From NCBI RefSeq assembly GCF_004118375.1, contig NZ_SDHX01000002.1, forward strand, positions 1 through 64,000: a stretch of 64,000 bases of DNA, written 5' to 3'. A program made the translations under genes and the position numbers. This DNA is from Oleiharenicola lentus (GTDB lineage: Bacteria > Verrucomicrobiota > Verrucomicrobiia > Opitutales > Opitutaceae). Within the stretch, counting starts at the first letter, position 1. Every line of letters starts with the position of its first letter. The notes beneath the pieces were generated by a model, which had not been told where the DNA came from, did not search any database, and saw only the letters and a list, made by a program, of their open reading frames with translations. Below are positions 28,020 through 36,935 of this stretch, piece by piece.

Positions 28020-28816
28020 CAGATGCCGGCTCCGTGTTCCATGTGTTCCTTCAGGGTCCGCGTGATGCGCGTGGCGTAACCCGCCACCTCGACGCTGTTG
28101 ATGTCGCGCGGGCGGGACAGCTCCACCCGGAACTCCTCGCGGATGCGTCCGGGATGCGGTGAAAACAAAACGACGCGATCGCCGAGGCACACCGCCTCGC
28201 GCACGTTGTGCGTGACGAAAACAATGGTCACGTTGCGCTGCTGCCAGATGCGCTGCAGGTCACCGTAGAGCTGCTCGCGGGTCATGGCATCAAGCGCGGC
28301 AAACGGTTCGTCCATCAGGAGCACACGGGGATTCGGGGCGAGCGAGCGCGCGAGGGCCACGCGCTGCTTCATGCCGCCGGACAGCTCGTGGATGTTGGCG
28401 TGGCGGAATTTCTCCAGCCCCACGAGCTTCAGGTAGTAGTCCGCGATCTCGCGCCGCTCGGCATCGGTCAGGCCGGGCTTGCGCTTGAGGCTGAACATGA
28501 CGTTGCCGAAAGCATCGAGCCAGGGAAACAGCGCCGACTCCTGGAACATCATCATGCGCTCGCGGCTCGGCCCCTTGATCGGCTGGCCGGCCGCCGCGAC
28601 AGTGCCCTGCCCCGGCAGCTCCAATCCCGCGATCATGTTCAGCAACGTGGATTTCCCGCAGCCACTGGGTCCGACCAGGCACACGAACTCGCCCTCGGTG
28701 ATCTGCAGGCTGATGTTGTCGAGCGCATGCACGCGACCGCGCGAGGTCTCGAACCACTTGGATACCTTGTCGATGGCGAGCCGCGCGGAGGGCGGGGATT
28801 GGAGTTCCGGGGTCAT
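28019..28816 (-). CDS. ABC transporter ATPase (SsuB/TauB/NrtD type)
   Basis: 265 residues. Walker A GPSGCGKST (about 49-57), Q-loop MMMFQESALFPWLDAFGNV, signature LSGGMKQRVALARSL, Walker B VLLMDEPFAALD and H-loop VTHNVREAVCLGDRV are all intact. This set matches the single-domain ATPases that drive nitrate/sulfonate/taurine importers in the inner membrane. Its start overlaps the stop of the binding-protein gene by 4 bases (ATGA), and its stop overlaps the permease start. All three ABC genes thus form a tightly coupled unit. Confidence 0.95.
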   Translation of the reverse strand: MTPELQSPPSARLAIDKVSKWFETSRGRVHALDNISLQITEGEFVCLVGPSGCGKSTLLNMIAGLELPGQGTVAAAGQPIKGPSRERMMMFQESALFPWLDAFGNVMFSLKRKPGLTDAERREIADYYLKLVGLEKFRHANIHELSGGMKQRVALARSLAPNPRVLLMDEPFAALDAMTREQLYGDLQRIWQQRNVTIVFVTHNVREAVCLGDRVVLFSPHPGRIREEFRVELSRPRDINSVEVAGYATRITRTLKEHMEHGAGI

Positions 28817-29772
28817 GGCTGGGAGGAGAACAGGCGGTCGAGCGGGATGGCGTTGCGCAGGAAGCCGACGCTCTGCGCCTCCTTAACGAGGGCGTCAAAT
28901 CGGGGCTGCGCCACTTCGCCGGTGAAGGTAAGCCGCTTCCACGCGCTGGCGACCAGCACGGCGGAAATCTCGCGCTTGGTCTCCGCGCTCAGGCCGGCAC
29001 GCACACGCTCGCGGGCCTCGTCAGGATGGGCGTTGATCCAGTCCGTGAGGCCAAGGTGGGCGGCCTTGAACTTGGCCACGAGGGCCGGCTGCGTGCGCAG
29101 GAATTTCACGCTGGTGACCAGGATGGTGGTGATCGCGTCAGGCTGCTCGAGCAGCGCCTTGCCGCCGGCCTCCAGCTCCAGGCGCGAGACCCAGGGCTCG
29201 ACGGTCCAGACCGCGTCGAGGCGGCCCTGCTGGAAAAGCCCGAGCTGGTCCGGATTGGCGGTGGGCAACACGAACACATCGCCGCCGGTGAGGGTGATGC
29301 GGAAACCCTGCGCGGCCAGCCAGGCCCGGGCGGCCACGTCCTGAGTGTTGCCCAGCTGCGGGGTGCCGAGGCGCAGGCCCTTAAACTGCGCGGGGGTAGA
29401 AATTTTCCCGCTGCCCGGGACCACGAGGGCCGCGCCGCCCTGAGCAGCGCCGGCCAGCACGCGAATCTCGTCGCCGCGCGAACGGATGTAGGCGTTGAGC
29501 GCGGGGTTGGGGCCGACGTAGGTGAGGTCAATGGACCCGGCGAAGATCGCCTCCATCGCGCTGGGCCCGGCGTTGAAGGGGAACCACTGGACGGTGACAT
29601 CCGGGCCGAGCTGCTGCTCGAACCAGCCGCGGCCATCGCGAGTGCCGTGACTGCCGATGACGCCCTGTGCATGGGTCACGTTCGGGAAGTAACCCACCCG
29701 GATGACGGTTTTCTCCGCCGCCGCCAGCACCGGAACGAGCAGAGTGAGGATCAGAAAATATAACGGTTTCAT
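28813..29772 (-). CDS. ABC transporter substrate-binding protein (SsuA/NrtA/TauA-like)
   Basis: 319 residues with a signal peptide (MKPLYFLILTLLVPVLAAA). It starts KTVIRVGYFPNVTHAQGV and contains FNAGPSAMEAIFAGSIDLTYVGPNPALNAYIRS (split over the usual hinge) and GTPQLGNTQDVAARAWLA, matching the SBP_bac/NMT1-like periplasmic proteins for aliphatic sulfonates, taurine or nitrate. It lies 17 bases downstream of the porin gene and overlaps the ATPase gene. It should capture the substrate that enters through that porin. The exact ligand cannot be read, and the sulfur neighbours favour an organosulfonate. Confidence 0.93.
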   Translation of the reverse strand: MKPLYFLILTLLVPVLAAAEKTVIRVGYFPNVTHAQGVIGSHGTRDGRGWFEQQLGPDVTVQWFPFNAGPSAMEAIFAGSIDLTYVGPNPALNAYIRSRGDEIRVLAGAAQGGAALVVPGSGKISTPAQFKGLRLGTPQLGNTQDVAARAWLAAQGFRITLTGGDVFVLPTANPDQLGLFQQGRLDAVWTVEPWVSRLELEAGGKALLEQPDAITTILVTSVKFLRTQPALVAKFKAAHLGLTDWINAHPDEARERVRAGLSAETKREISAVLVASAWKRLTFTGEVAQPRFDALVKEAQSVGFLRNAIPLDRLFSSQP

Positions 29773-29789
29773 GGAATTAATTCTCCAGT

Positions 29790-31160
29790 TCAGAAAGCGA
29801 GCTGCACTCGGGTGATGAACGTGGTCTCGTCGTCGGCAATGAGCGCGTCAGCTGCGGGCGCCGCTCCGGGAGCGAGTTCAAATTTGTTCTGGAAAAGGTT
29901 GAAATTGGCCCGCACGGAGCGGGACAGGAACCAATTCAGACCGAGACCGTAGGCTGTGACCTGGGTGGCGCTGGTGTTGGGATTGGCCAAACGGGAGCCG
30001 GCCGGTCCGGCGAAGACGGTGTCGTCCACATCAAGGCCGGAGATCCGCCCGACGATTTCGAATGCGCCCCAGGTGCCGGCGGCGGGATTGAACACGGTTT
30101 TGGGCGTCACGCCGCGGTAGGTGGTGTCCTCGCCGGTCAGCACGTAGCCGACCGAGAGGTTGTAGCCGAAGTTCTCGACCTTCCGCACGCCAAAGGTCGG
30201 GCGCTGCACCTCGATGGAGGAGCCGACATACTCGGCGAGGATGCCGAAGGGCCCTTGGTAGAAATAGGCCTGCGGGGACCAGGTAAGGCCCTGGCCAGCG
30301 GCGACAACGGAAGCATCGTAGCTGAAAAAGGTTTGCTGGCCGTCGGTGCGGTAACCGCCGGTGCGCCCTGCCGTAGTGCCGTAGTCGCCGACGCTGACGG
30401 CGAAGCCGACGCCGAGACCGTTGAGCAGTGAATCTTTATCGTTTGCAAACGGTGTGGCGAACACGCGGGCCGCGATGCTCTTATCGCTGTCGCCATCGGG
30501 ACCACTGGAACTGCCGCCATCGGGGACGCCGTTCAGCAACGCGACCGTGTAATTTACGGTCTTGCCCAAGACGTCGCCATGAATGGCGAGACCGACGTCG
30601 CGGTTGGGCGTGAGGTTGGTGGCGACGGAGCGCTCGTTGAAGAACGCGACCGGGTCGGACTGGAGCTGCTCGAGGCCGACGGGGGTCTTGAACTTGCCGA
30701 GGCGCACGTTGAAGGCCGGCGTGATGGCGGCGTTCAGGTTGGCGTCGAGGATCTGGATGGTGCCGGCCAGCTCGGGCTGGATGACATAGCTGAAGAGGTT
30801 GTTGAACTTGCCCTCGAAGATCAGGCGGGCGCGCCGGAGCAGGAAGGTGTCGGCCGGGTCGTTGGCGGCATCGTAGTAACGATAGTCGGCCTGCACCAGG
30901 CCGCGCAGGCGCAGCGAGGTGGCACCGTCGCCGGAGGCGATCTCGACACGGCTGTCGGCGGCGGTGACGGCAGTGGGTTTGGAAGCGGCTTTGGCGGCCT
31001 CGTCCTTGAGCTCATGCTTGCGCTCAAGGATCAGGATTTTCTGCTCAAGCTGGTGCAGCTGGTCGCGAAGCAGGGAGAGTTCATCGGCCGGCAAGGCGGC
31101 GGGGAGCGCCAGTAGCGCGATAAGCGCGGACGCGGTTGGGCGGAGACTGAAGTTCCTCAT
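29790..31160 (-). CDS. OprO/OprP-type outer-membrane porin
   Basis: 456 residues with a signal peptide (about 1-25), a short coiled coil (LLRDQLHQLEQKILILERKH), a linker and a 16-strand-type barrel. Matching features are LRGLVQADYRYY, FLLRRARLIFEGKFNNLFSY, FNVRLGKFKTPVGLEQLQSD, the FFNERSVATNLTPNRDVG motif, and a C-terminal ITRVQLAF ending in Phe. These mark phosphate-selective porin O/P family trimers. In this operon it directly precedes the SBP gene, so an anion route for sulfonate or sulfate rather than phosphate is likely. That specificity is inferred from context. Confidence 0.93.
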   Translation of the reverse strand: MRNFSLRPTASALIALLALPAALPADELSLLRDQLHQLEQKILILERKHELKDEAAKAASKPTAVTAADSRVEIASGDGATSLRLRGLVQADYRYYDAANDPADTFLLRRARLIFEGKFNNLFSYVIQPELAGTIQILDANLNAAITPAFNVRLGKFKTPVGLEQLQSDPVAFFNERSVATNLTPNRDVGLAIHGDVLGKTVNYTVALLNGVPDGGSSSGPDGDSDKSIAARVFATPFANDKDSLLNGLGVGFAVSVGDYGTTAGRTGGYRTDGQQTFFSYDASVVAAGQGLTWSPQAYFYQGPFGILAEYVGSSIEVQRPTFGVRKVENFGYNLSVGYVLTGEDTTYRGVTPKTVFNPAAGTWGAFEIVGRISGLDVDDTVFAGPAGSRLANPNTSATQVTAYGLGLNWFLSRSVRANFNLFQNKFELAPGAAPAADALIADDETTFITRVQLAF

Positions 31161-31274
31161 GGGAATGATGGTTTTGACTTGGGTGAGGAAACTTCCCGTG
31201 GTCGGGTCGGTTTGCTTGGGATGGCAGAGGTTTTGGCGAAATGCCTCCGCGGGAGAGCGGTCGGCGGAAATGGG

Positions 31275-31472
31275 TCACAGGGCGGTGCTGTCCTGGCTGT
31301 TGCTGGGCGGCGCGGTGATGCGGGTCTTCTCGGTCCGCTCGATCTGGGTCACCCGGCCGTCATGGACGACGAGCTGGACGACGCCGAAACGGAGCGTCTC
31401 GACTTTCTGCTGCACGACGCGCAGCCACTCGGGGGAAGCCGCGGGTGCGGCAGGCTGGCTGATTTGGCTCAT
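31275..31472 (-). CDS. YezD-like small protein (DUF2292)
   Basis: 65 residues. The core EWLRVVQQKVETLRFGVVQLVV followed by HDGRVTQIERTEKTR matches the DUF2292/YezD family, small proteins of about 40-65 residues found beside sulfur-assimilation genes in several phyla. Its start overlaps the Rrf2 regulator's stop by 4 bases and it precedes the porin by 114 bases. No catalytic residues are obvious. A regulatory or adaptor role in sulfur metabolism is inferred from repeated family context. Confidence 0.85.
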   Translation of the reverse strand: MSQISQPAAPAASPEWLRVVQQKVETLRFGVVQLVVHDGRVTQIERTEKTRITAPPSNSQDSTAL

Positions 31473-32053
31473 ATGGCATAATCTCCCAAAATCTGGTGGA
31501 TGACTCCCTCGGTAGGACTGGAGACCGGGGCCCGCGACTTGGACGTGCGGCCCTTGGCGCGGGTCGCGGCCGGAAGGATCTGGCCGTCTGCGCTGAACGG
31601 CAGTGGCTTGCCACTCGTGAGCATCTTGCGCGTGGTCACCTCGACGACGTCGGCGAGCGTGTAGCGGTCGAGAATGGCGGCGATGGCATTGCGCACATCC
31701 AGCATGAGCATGCGCAGGCCGCAGTGCGCCTCGTCGGGGCAGTTGCAGGGCTCGTAGGCCGTTTGGCTGACGCAGCCGATGGGGGCGAGCGGTCCGTCAA
31801 TCAGCCGCACGACGGCGCCGATGGGGATTGCCTCCGCCGGCTTCGCGAGACGGTAGCCGCCATGCTTGCCCCGCTCACTCTCCACGTAACCGGCCTCACG
31901 CAATTGCTGCATGACTTGCTCCAGAAACTTGATCGGCAGGTCCTCGGCCTTGGCCAGTTCCGTCACGCGCACGAGCCGGCGCCCGACCTTGGCGGCGATG
32001 CCAAGGTTGATCAGGGAGCGCAGGGCGTATTCGCCGCGTTTGGAGAGTTTCAT
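31469..32053 (-). CDS. Rrf2-family transcriptional regulator
   Basis: 194 residues. The N-terminal winged helix (about 1-85) begins MKLSKRGEYALRSLINLG and contains IKFLEQVMQQLREAGYVES and RGKHGGYRLA, typical of Rrf2/CymR/IscR proteins. Four cysteines (Cys94, 103, 105, 111) in the IGCVSQTAYEPCNCPDEAHC stretch resemble the Fe-S ligand loop of IscR/NsrR. CymR itself lacks these and senses O-acetylserine through CysK. The C-terminal 40 residues are a basic Ser-rich tail, longer than usual. Position at the head of a sulfur operon suggests control by cysteine or Fe-S status. Confidence 0.93.
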   Translation of the reverse strand: MKLSKRGEYALRSLINLGIAAKVGRRLVRVTELAKAEDLPIKFLEQVMQQLREAGYVESERGKHGGYRLAKPAEAIPIGAVVRLIDGPLAPIGCVSQTAYEPCNCPDEAHCGLRMLMLDVRNAIAAILDRYTLADVVEVTTRKMLTSGKPLPFSADGQILPAATRAKGRTSKSRAPVSSPTEGVIHQILGDYAI

Positions 32054-32073
32054 AGGCCAGTGATTTAATCTAC

Positions 32074-32090
32074 ATTCCTTTAGTAGGAAT
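32074..32090. promoter_or_regulatory. Operator candidate for the Rrf2 regulator
   Basis: ATTCCT-TTAGT-AGGAAT is an inverted repeat with exact 6-base arms in the A/T-rich divergent gap between the Rrf2 gene and the SLC13 permease gene, 21 bases upstream of the Rrf2 start. Size and position suit an Rrf2 dimer site controlling both directions. Confidence 0.6.
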
Positions 32091-32194
32091 TATAGCAATC
32101 TCTATTTGAGCAAGTTGTCATAAATCATCTGGTGACCGTTGCAAAACCTAGACTCGCCTTCGAGCCTGAGCCTAGTAAGCCGATTGCTGCCTTC

Positions 32195-33985
32195 ATGACT
32201 TGGGAAATCGCCTTTGTCCTCGGCCTGCTGCTGCTGGCCCTGCTTGCGTTCCTGTGGGAGAAATACCCGCCGGACGTGGTGGCCTTGGCTGTGTTCTGTA
32301 CCCTGCTCCTCACCCAGGTACTGCCGCGCGAGAAGGCAATGGCGGTTTTCGCCAACCCCGCGCCCATCACGGTCGCAGCTCTGTTCGTGCTCAGTGCGGC
32401 GCTAGTGCGCTGCGGGGCGCTGGACTACCTTTCCTCGTGGTTCGAGAAGGCGGCCGTCCTGCCCTACCAGATCGTGCTCTTCCTGCTAATCGCGCTCATC
32501 GCATTCGTGTCGGCGTGGATCAACAACACGCCCGTCGTGGTGGTGTTTGTGCCCGTGATCCTGAACCTCGCGCGCAAGATGAAGCTGCCCGCCTCGAAGT
32601 TCCTGATCCCGCTCTCCTATGCCTCCGTGCTGGGCGGCAGCTGCACCCTCATCGGCACGTCCACCAACCTCGTGGTGAATGGCATCCTCGTGGACCGTGG
32701 CGAACCCGCAATGTCGATGCTGGAACTCGCCTCTATCGGGGTGCCCGCCGCCGTGATCGGCGCCCTCTATCTCTCCCTCGCCGGCAAATACCTGCTGCCC
32801 GCCCGCGAGTCGCTCACCTCCATCCTCAGCGATGAGGAACGCCGTGAGTATCTCACCGAAGCTTTCGTCCCGCCCGCCTCACCCTTGATCGGCAAAAGCC
32901 TCAAATCCGCCGGATTGGTGTCGGCGCGCGGATTCCGCGTGATCGAAGTGGTGCGCGACGGCGTGGCCATCACCGTGGACCCCGAGGTCACGCCGCTCAG
33001 CGAAGGCGACCGGTTGGTGCTGTCCTGCCGTCCCTCGGGCATCGCCCGGGCCCGCGCGATGCCGGGTTTCGACTTCACCGCCGAAGCCGGCCTGGAACAG
33101 ATCGCCGCCCACGAGGGCGTGGTTTTCGAGGGCGCCGTTGCCCCAAACTCGGAGCTCATCGGCCGCTCCATCAGCGAACTGAACTTCCGCCAGCGCTACC
33201 GCGCCATCGTGCTGGCCGTGTTGCGTGACGGAGAAAATGTCCGCGAAAAAATCGAGACCCTGCCCCTTCAGATGGGCGACATCCTGCTGCTGATGGGCAC
33301 GCCGCAGGCCGTCGCCGGGTTGCGCCAAGGCGACGACATCATCCTCTTCGACCGACCGCCCCTGCCCTCGTTCTCGCTGCACACCCGCATCCCGCTCGTG
33401 CTCGCCACCCTCGCCGCCGTCATCCTCGGCGAAACTTTCGGTGTCGTGCCCATCGAGGTCGGCTCGATTGCGGGCGCGGTGCTCATGTGCCTCACCGGGT
33501 GCCTGAAACCCAAGGACGCCTACGACGCGATCGAATGGCGGCTGTTGTTTGTGATCTTCGGCATGCTCGCCCTCGGCGCGACCATGCAGCACACCGGCGC
33601 CGCCGCCTGGGTCGCCAACAACATCGTGAGCGGCGTGAACCTGTTCGTGAGCGGCCCGCATAAGCCGATGGTCATGCTCGCCTGTCTCTACCTCGTCACG
33701 ATGGTGCTGACCGAGATTCTCTCCAACAACGCCGTCGCCGCTCTCATGACGCCCATCGCCATCGGCATGGCCGCCGCCGCCAACGTGGACCCGCGGCCCT
33801 TCGTCATCGCAGTCTGCTTCGCGGCCTCCGCCGCCTTCGCCACGCCGATCGGCTACCAGACCAACACCTACGTCTATGGCATCGGCGGCTACCGCTTCAA
33901 AGACTTCGTCAAGATCGGCGTGCCCCTGAACCTGATCTGCTTCGCCGTGGCCATGTATGTGATTCCGACAGTCTGGCCGTTCTGA
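32195..33985 (+). CDS. SLC13-family permease with two TrkA-C domains
   Basis: About 596 residues from ATG 32195 (MTWEIAFVLGLLLLALLAFL). A GTG at 32132 would add 21 polar residues ahead of helix 1. Membrane helices flank a soluble middle part (about 215-390) with two RCK-C/TrkA-C domains, each with LIGKSLKSAGL- or LIGRSISELNF-like starts and a GDRLVL/GDILLL strand. Transport motifs include SAWINNTPVVVVFVPVI and the later EILSNNAVAALMTPIAIGMA, as in SLC13/DASS carriers for sulfate or dicarboxylates. Divergence from the sulfur operon across a shared operator candidate points to sulfate. Confidence 0.9.
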   Translation: MTWEIAFVLGLLLLALLAFLWEKYPPDVVALAVFCTLLLTQVLPREKAMAVFANPAPITVAALFVLSAALVRCGALDYLSSWFEKAAVLPYQIVLFLLIALIAFVSAWINNTPVVVVFVPVILNLARKMKLPASKFLIPLSYASVLGGSCTLIGTSTNLVVNGILVDRGEPAMSMLELASIGVPAAVIGALYLSLAGKYLLPARESLTSILSDEERREYLTEAFVPPASPLIGKSLKSAGLVSARGFRVIEVVRDGVAITVDPEVTPLSEGDRLVLSCRPSGIARARAMPGFDFTAEAGLEQIAAHEGVVFEGAVAPNSELIGRSISELNFRQRYRAIVLAVLRDGENVREKIETLPLQMGDILLLMGTPQAVAGLRQGDDIILFDRPPLPSFSLHTRIPLVLATLAAVILGETFGVVPIEVGSIAGAVLMCLTGCLKPKDAYDAIEWRLLFVIFGMLALGATMQHTGAAAWVANNIVSGVNLFVSGPHKPMVMLACLYLVTMVLTEILSNNAVAALMTPIAIGMAAAANVDPRPFVIAVCFAASAAFATPIGYQTNTYVYGIGGYRFKDFVKIGVPLNLICFAVAMYVIPTVWPF

Positions 33986-34021
33986 GGCGTTTCTGCCGAC
34001 CCCGACGCTCCCAGAGCGCCG

Positions 34022-34804
34022 CTACAGTCTGACCCGCAAGCCGTCATAAGCCAGCTGCACCCCCTGCGGAGCGAGCTTCTCGCTCCACGTCGCGTGGTCG
34101 ATGCCGTGCGTGAGGTGGGTGATCCATGTCGCCTTGCCCTTTATCTCCGCGGCGGCGGCGCAGGCCTCCTCGATGTTCATGTGGGAGGGGTGCGGCTCGA
34201 CGCGCAGGCCATCCAGAACGACGGCATCGGCTCCTTGGGCGAGCGCGACCGCTTCGCGGGGGATGCGCTTGCAGTCGTTGTAGTAGGCGAAGCGTTTGCC
34301 CGAGGACTTCTCTTCAAAGACTAGGCCGAGCGTGTTGATGCCGCCATGCGGGAGCAGCGTGGAGCGGATCGTTCCTTGGGGCAGTTCGAGCACCTCAGGC
34401 ATCGGCGTGAGCTTGAAGGCGGCGTAGCCTTTTGTGATCGGCCGCTCCGCGATCGCGTAGGGGAAGATCGCCAGCACGCGCGCCATGCCTTCGTCGGTCG
34501 AATACACCGTCAGCGCGTTGCCGCCGATCAGGTCGCAAAAGCGCCGCAGGTCATCCATGCCGACGACGTGGTCGGCATGCCCGTGCGTGAGGATGAAAAA
34601 GTCCATCTGCCGCACGTCCTCGCGCAAACACTGCAACCGGAACTCCGGCGCGGCGTCCACCTGCACGTGCAGGCCGTCCATCACCACGTGGATGCAGGCG
34701 CGGGTCCGGCGGTTGCGGGCGTCCGGCGAAGTGCACACCGGACAATCACACGCGATCATCGGCACGCCCTGCGACGTGCCCGTGCCGAGAAAGATGATTT
34801 CCAT
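34022..34804 (-). CDS. MBL-fold metal-dependent hydrolase (PhnP-like)
   Basis: 260 residues from ATG 34804 (MEIIFLGTGTSQGVPMIACD). The metallo-beta-lactamase motif is THGHADHV (His74, His76, Asp78, His79). Cys19, Cys21 and Cys24 in ACDCPVC match the structural zinc site of PhnP-type cyclic phosphodiesterases. The later YNDCKRIP, VLDGLRVEPHPSHMN and ITHLTHGIDH segments supply further metal ligands. The family hydrolyses cyclic phosphates or related phosphodiesters. The gene follows the DNA ligase gene by 40 bases on the same strand, so they may be co-transcribed. Substrate not known. Confidence 0.92.
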   Translation of the reverse strand: MEIIFLGTGTSQGVPMIACDCPVCTSPDARNRRTRACIHVVMDGLHVQVDAAPEFRLQCLREDVRQMDFFILTHGHADHVVGMDDLRRFCDLIGGNALTVYSTDEGMARVLAIFPYAIAERPITKGYAAFKLTPMPEVLELPQGTIRSTLLPHGGINTLGLVFEEKSSGKRFAYYNDCKRIPREAVALAQGADAVVLDGLRVEPHPSHMNIEEACAAAAEIKGKATWITHLTHGIDHATWSEKLAPQGVQLAYDGLRVRL

Positions 34805-34844
34805 GACCCGGCACGGAACACGGTCGGGCCGCCGCTGGCAAGAG

Positions 34845-36935
34845 TTACGGCAGCGCCAACATGGCCGTAAACTCCCTCGGCGATAGCACCCGCACACCGA
34901 GCCGCGTCGCCTCAGCCAAATTCTCCCCGGCCCCTTCGCCCGCCACGACATAATCCGTCTGCCGGCTGACGCTGTCGCGCACCACGCCGCCCGCCGCCTG
35001 CACCAGTTGCGCGGCCTGCGCGCGCGGGAGGCCGGGCAGCGTGCCGGTGAAGACAAACACCTTGCCCTGCAGATTCGCGCGGGCGAGCGGGTCGGCTTTG
35101 GCTCTGACTCCGGCTGCGATCAAGGCCCTGAGGTCGCTTTGGTTTTCCGCGCGGGACAGGAAATCCGCCACCGACTCGGCCACGGCCTGGTCCACGGCAG
35201 TCTTCAACCGGTCGCCGCCCAGTCGGGCAAAGCCGGCCAGATCACCCGCGAGGGCCGCCAACTCCCGCGAGGTGACCGCGCCAACCTGGGGGATGCTGAA
35301 GCCGGCAACAAAACGCCACAGCTCGGCCGACTTGCTCCGCTCGATCGCCGCCAACAGGCGGTCGGCGGTTTTCTCGCCGATGCCTTCCACTGCCAACAGA
35401 TCGGTCGGACGCAGGCGGTAAAAATCGACCGGGGTTTTCAAATGGCCGGCCTTGACCAGCGCCGCGATGGTCGCCGCGCCAAAGCCGTCCAGATCCACGG
35501 CCTGCGCCGAGGCGAAATGCTCCAGACGGCGCTGCCGTTGCGCCGGGCACCGGGCATTCACACAGCGCACCGCGGCCTCGTCGGATTTGGCCACCAGCGG
35601 TGTGTCGCAAGCCGGACAGCGCGCGGGAAAAAGATATGGCCGCGCCTCCGCCGGTCGCCGGTCGAGGCGCACGCCCACGACGGCCGGTATAACCTCACCC
35701 GCGCGCTCGATCTCCACGGTGTCACCGAGGCGAAGGTCGCGTCGGGCAATCTCGTCGCGGTTGTGCAGCGTGGCCCGGCTGATCGTGGCTCCGCCCACGG
35801 CAACCGGATCAAACTCCGCCACCGGGGTCAGCACCCCGGTGCGGCCCACCTGCAGCGTGATGCCGCGCAAGATCGTGGCCGCCCGCTCGGGCGCATACTT
35901 GCAGGCGATGGCCCAGCGCGGCGCCGTGTCGGACTCGCCCAGGCGGGCGCGCAAGGCGACATCGTCGAGTTTTACCACGGCACCATCGATGGGAAATCCC
36001 AGCTTGGCGCGGTCACGGCTGAGCGTATTGACCGCCGCCCAAGCTTCGTCGGCCGTGCGCGCGATGCGGATGTCTTTGACCACCGGCAGGCCCCACGCGC
36101 CCAACTGGCCGAGGAATTCGAGCTGCGACTTCGGCGCCGCGCCGCCCTGCCACGCGCCCCAGCCGAACAAGACGAGGGAAAGCCGGCGGTCCGCCACTTC
36201 GCTGTCGTCTGCTGACTTGAGCGTGCCGACGGCAAGATTGCGCGGGTGCGCGAAGGGTTCCTCCCCCGCCGCCTCGCGCTCGCGGTTGATCCGGACGAAC
36301 TCCGCAATCTCCACGTGGATTTCTCCGCGCAATTCAACGAGCGCGGGTGCCGGCTGCGCTCCGGGTCTGAGGGTGTGAGGCAGGGATTCGATGGCCCGCA
36401 CCTGGGCGGTAACGTCGTCGCCCTCCTTGCCATCGCCCCGGGTCACGGCTCGCACCAGTTCACCGCGCTCGTAGGTCAGGCTGATGGCGAGGCCGTCGTA
36501 TTTCGGCTCCACCACGAAGACGAGGTCGGTGCGGCCCAGCGCCTTGGTGAGCCGGGCATGAAACGCACGCCACTCCGCCTCGGTGTAGGCCTTGTCGAGG
36601 CTGCCCATGCGCTCCCGGTGGGGCACGTCGGGGAGCGACCCGGTGCGGTCGTCGCCCACGGCCGGCGCGGGAGCGGCGAGCTGCGGATTGGCCGTTTCCA
36701 GGAAAGCCAGCTCCTGCTTCAACCGGTCGTATTCGGCATCGGTGATCTCGGGCTTGGCTTGCTTGAAATAGAGGGCGTCATGCCGCGCGATCTCCGCCCG
36801 GAGTTCCTCGATTCGCCGGCGGGCGGACTCGTCGCCGGTGGTAACACCGATGCGCGCGGCCTGGCAGATGAGCGCGCAGACCAGAATAAACAGCAGTGCA
36901 ACGCAACGCCGGGCAAGGGGTGCATGGCCAATCAT
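34845..36935 (-). CDS. ligA: NAD-dependent DNA ligase with N-terminal signal-like leader
   Basis: The ligase joins DNA nicks using NAD+. From ATG 36935 it has 696 residues. Domains are: Ia helices (about 40-75), adenylation domain with Lys135 in EPKYDGLAIS, OB fold (VGRTGVLTPVAEFDPV), zinc finger CPACDTPL...CVNARCPAQ, helix-hairpin-helix repeats (TDLLAVEGIGEKTADRLL), and a C-terminal BRCT domain (KVFVFTGTLPGLPRAQAA). Unusually, residues 1-28 (MIGHAPLARRCVALLFILVC onward) look like a signal peptide. No in-frame ATG, GTG or TTG follows before the ligase domain. E. coli LigB also has such a leader but lacks BRCT. A TTG 30 bases upstream is also in frame. Confidence 0.94.
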   Translation of the reverse strand: MIGHAPLARRCVALLFILVCALICQAARIGVTTGDESARRRIEELRAEIARHDALYFKQAKPEITDAEYDRLKQELAFLETANPQLAAPAPAVGDDRTGSLPDVPHRERMGSLDKAYTEAEWRAFHARLTKALGRTDLVFVVEPKYDGLAISLTYERGELVRAVTRGDGKEGDDVTAQVRAIESLPHTLRPGAQPAPALVELRGEIHVEIAEFVRINREREAAGEEPFAHPRNLAVGTLKSADDSEVADRRLSLVLFGWGAWQGGAAPKSQLEFLGQLGAWGLPVVKDIRIARTADEAWAAVNTLSRDRAKLGFPIDGAVVKLDDVALRARLGESDTAPRWAIACKYAPERAATILRGITLQVGRTGVLTPVAEFDPVAVGGATISRATLHNRDEIARRDLRLGDTVEIERAGEVIPAVVGVRLDRRPAEARPYLFPARCPACDTPLVAKSDEAAVRCVNARCPAQRQRRLEHFASAQAVDLDGFGAATIAALVKAGHLKTPVDFYRLRPTDLLAVEGIGEKTADRLLAAIERSKSAELWRFVAGFSIPQVGAVTSRELAALAGDLAGFARLGGDRLKTAVDQAVAESVADFLSRAENQSDLRALIAAGVRAKADPLARANLQGKVFVFTGTLPGLPRAQAAQLVQAAGGVVRDSVSRQTDYVVAGEGAGENLAEATRLGVRVLSPREFTAMLALP

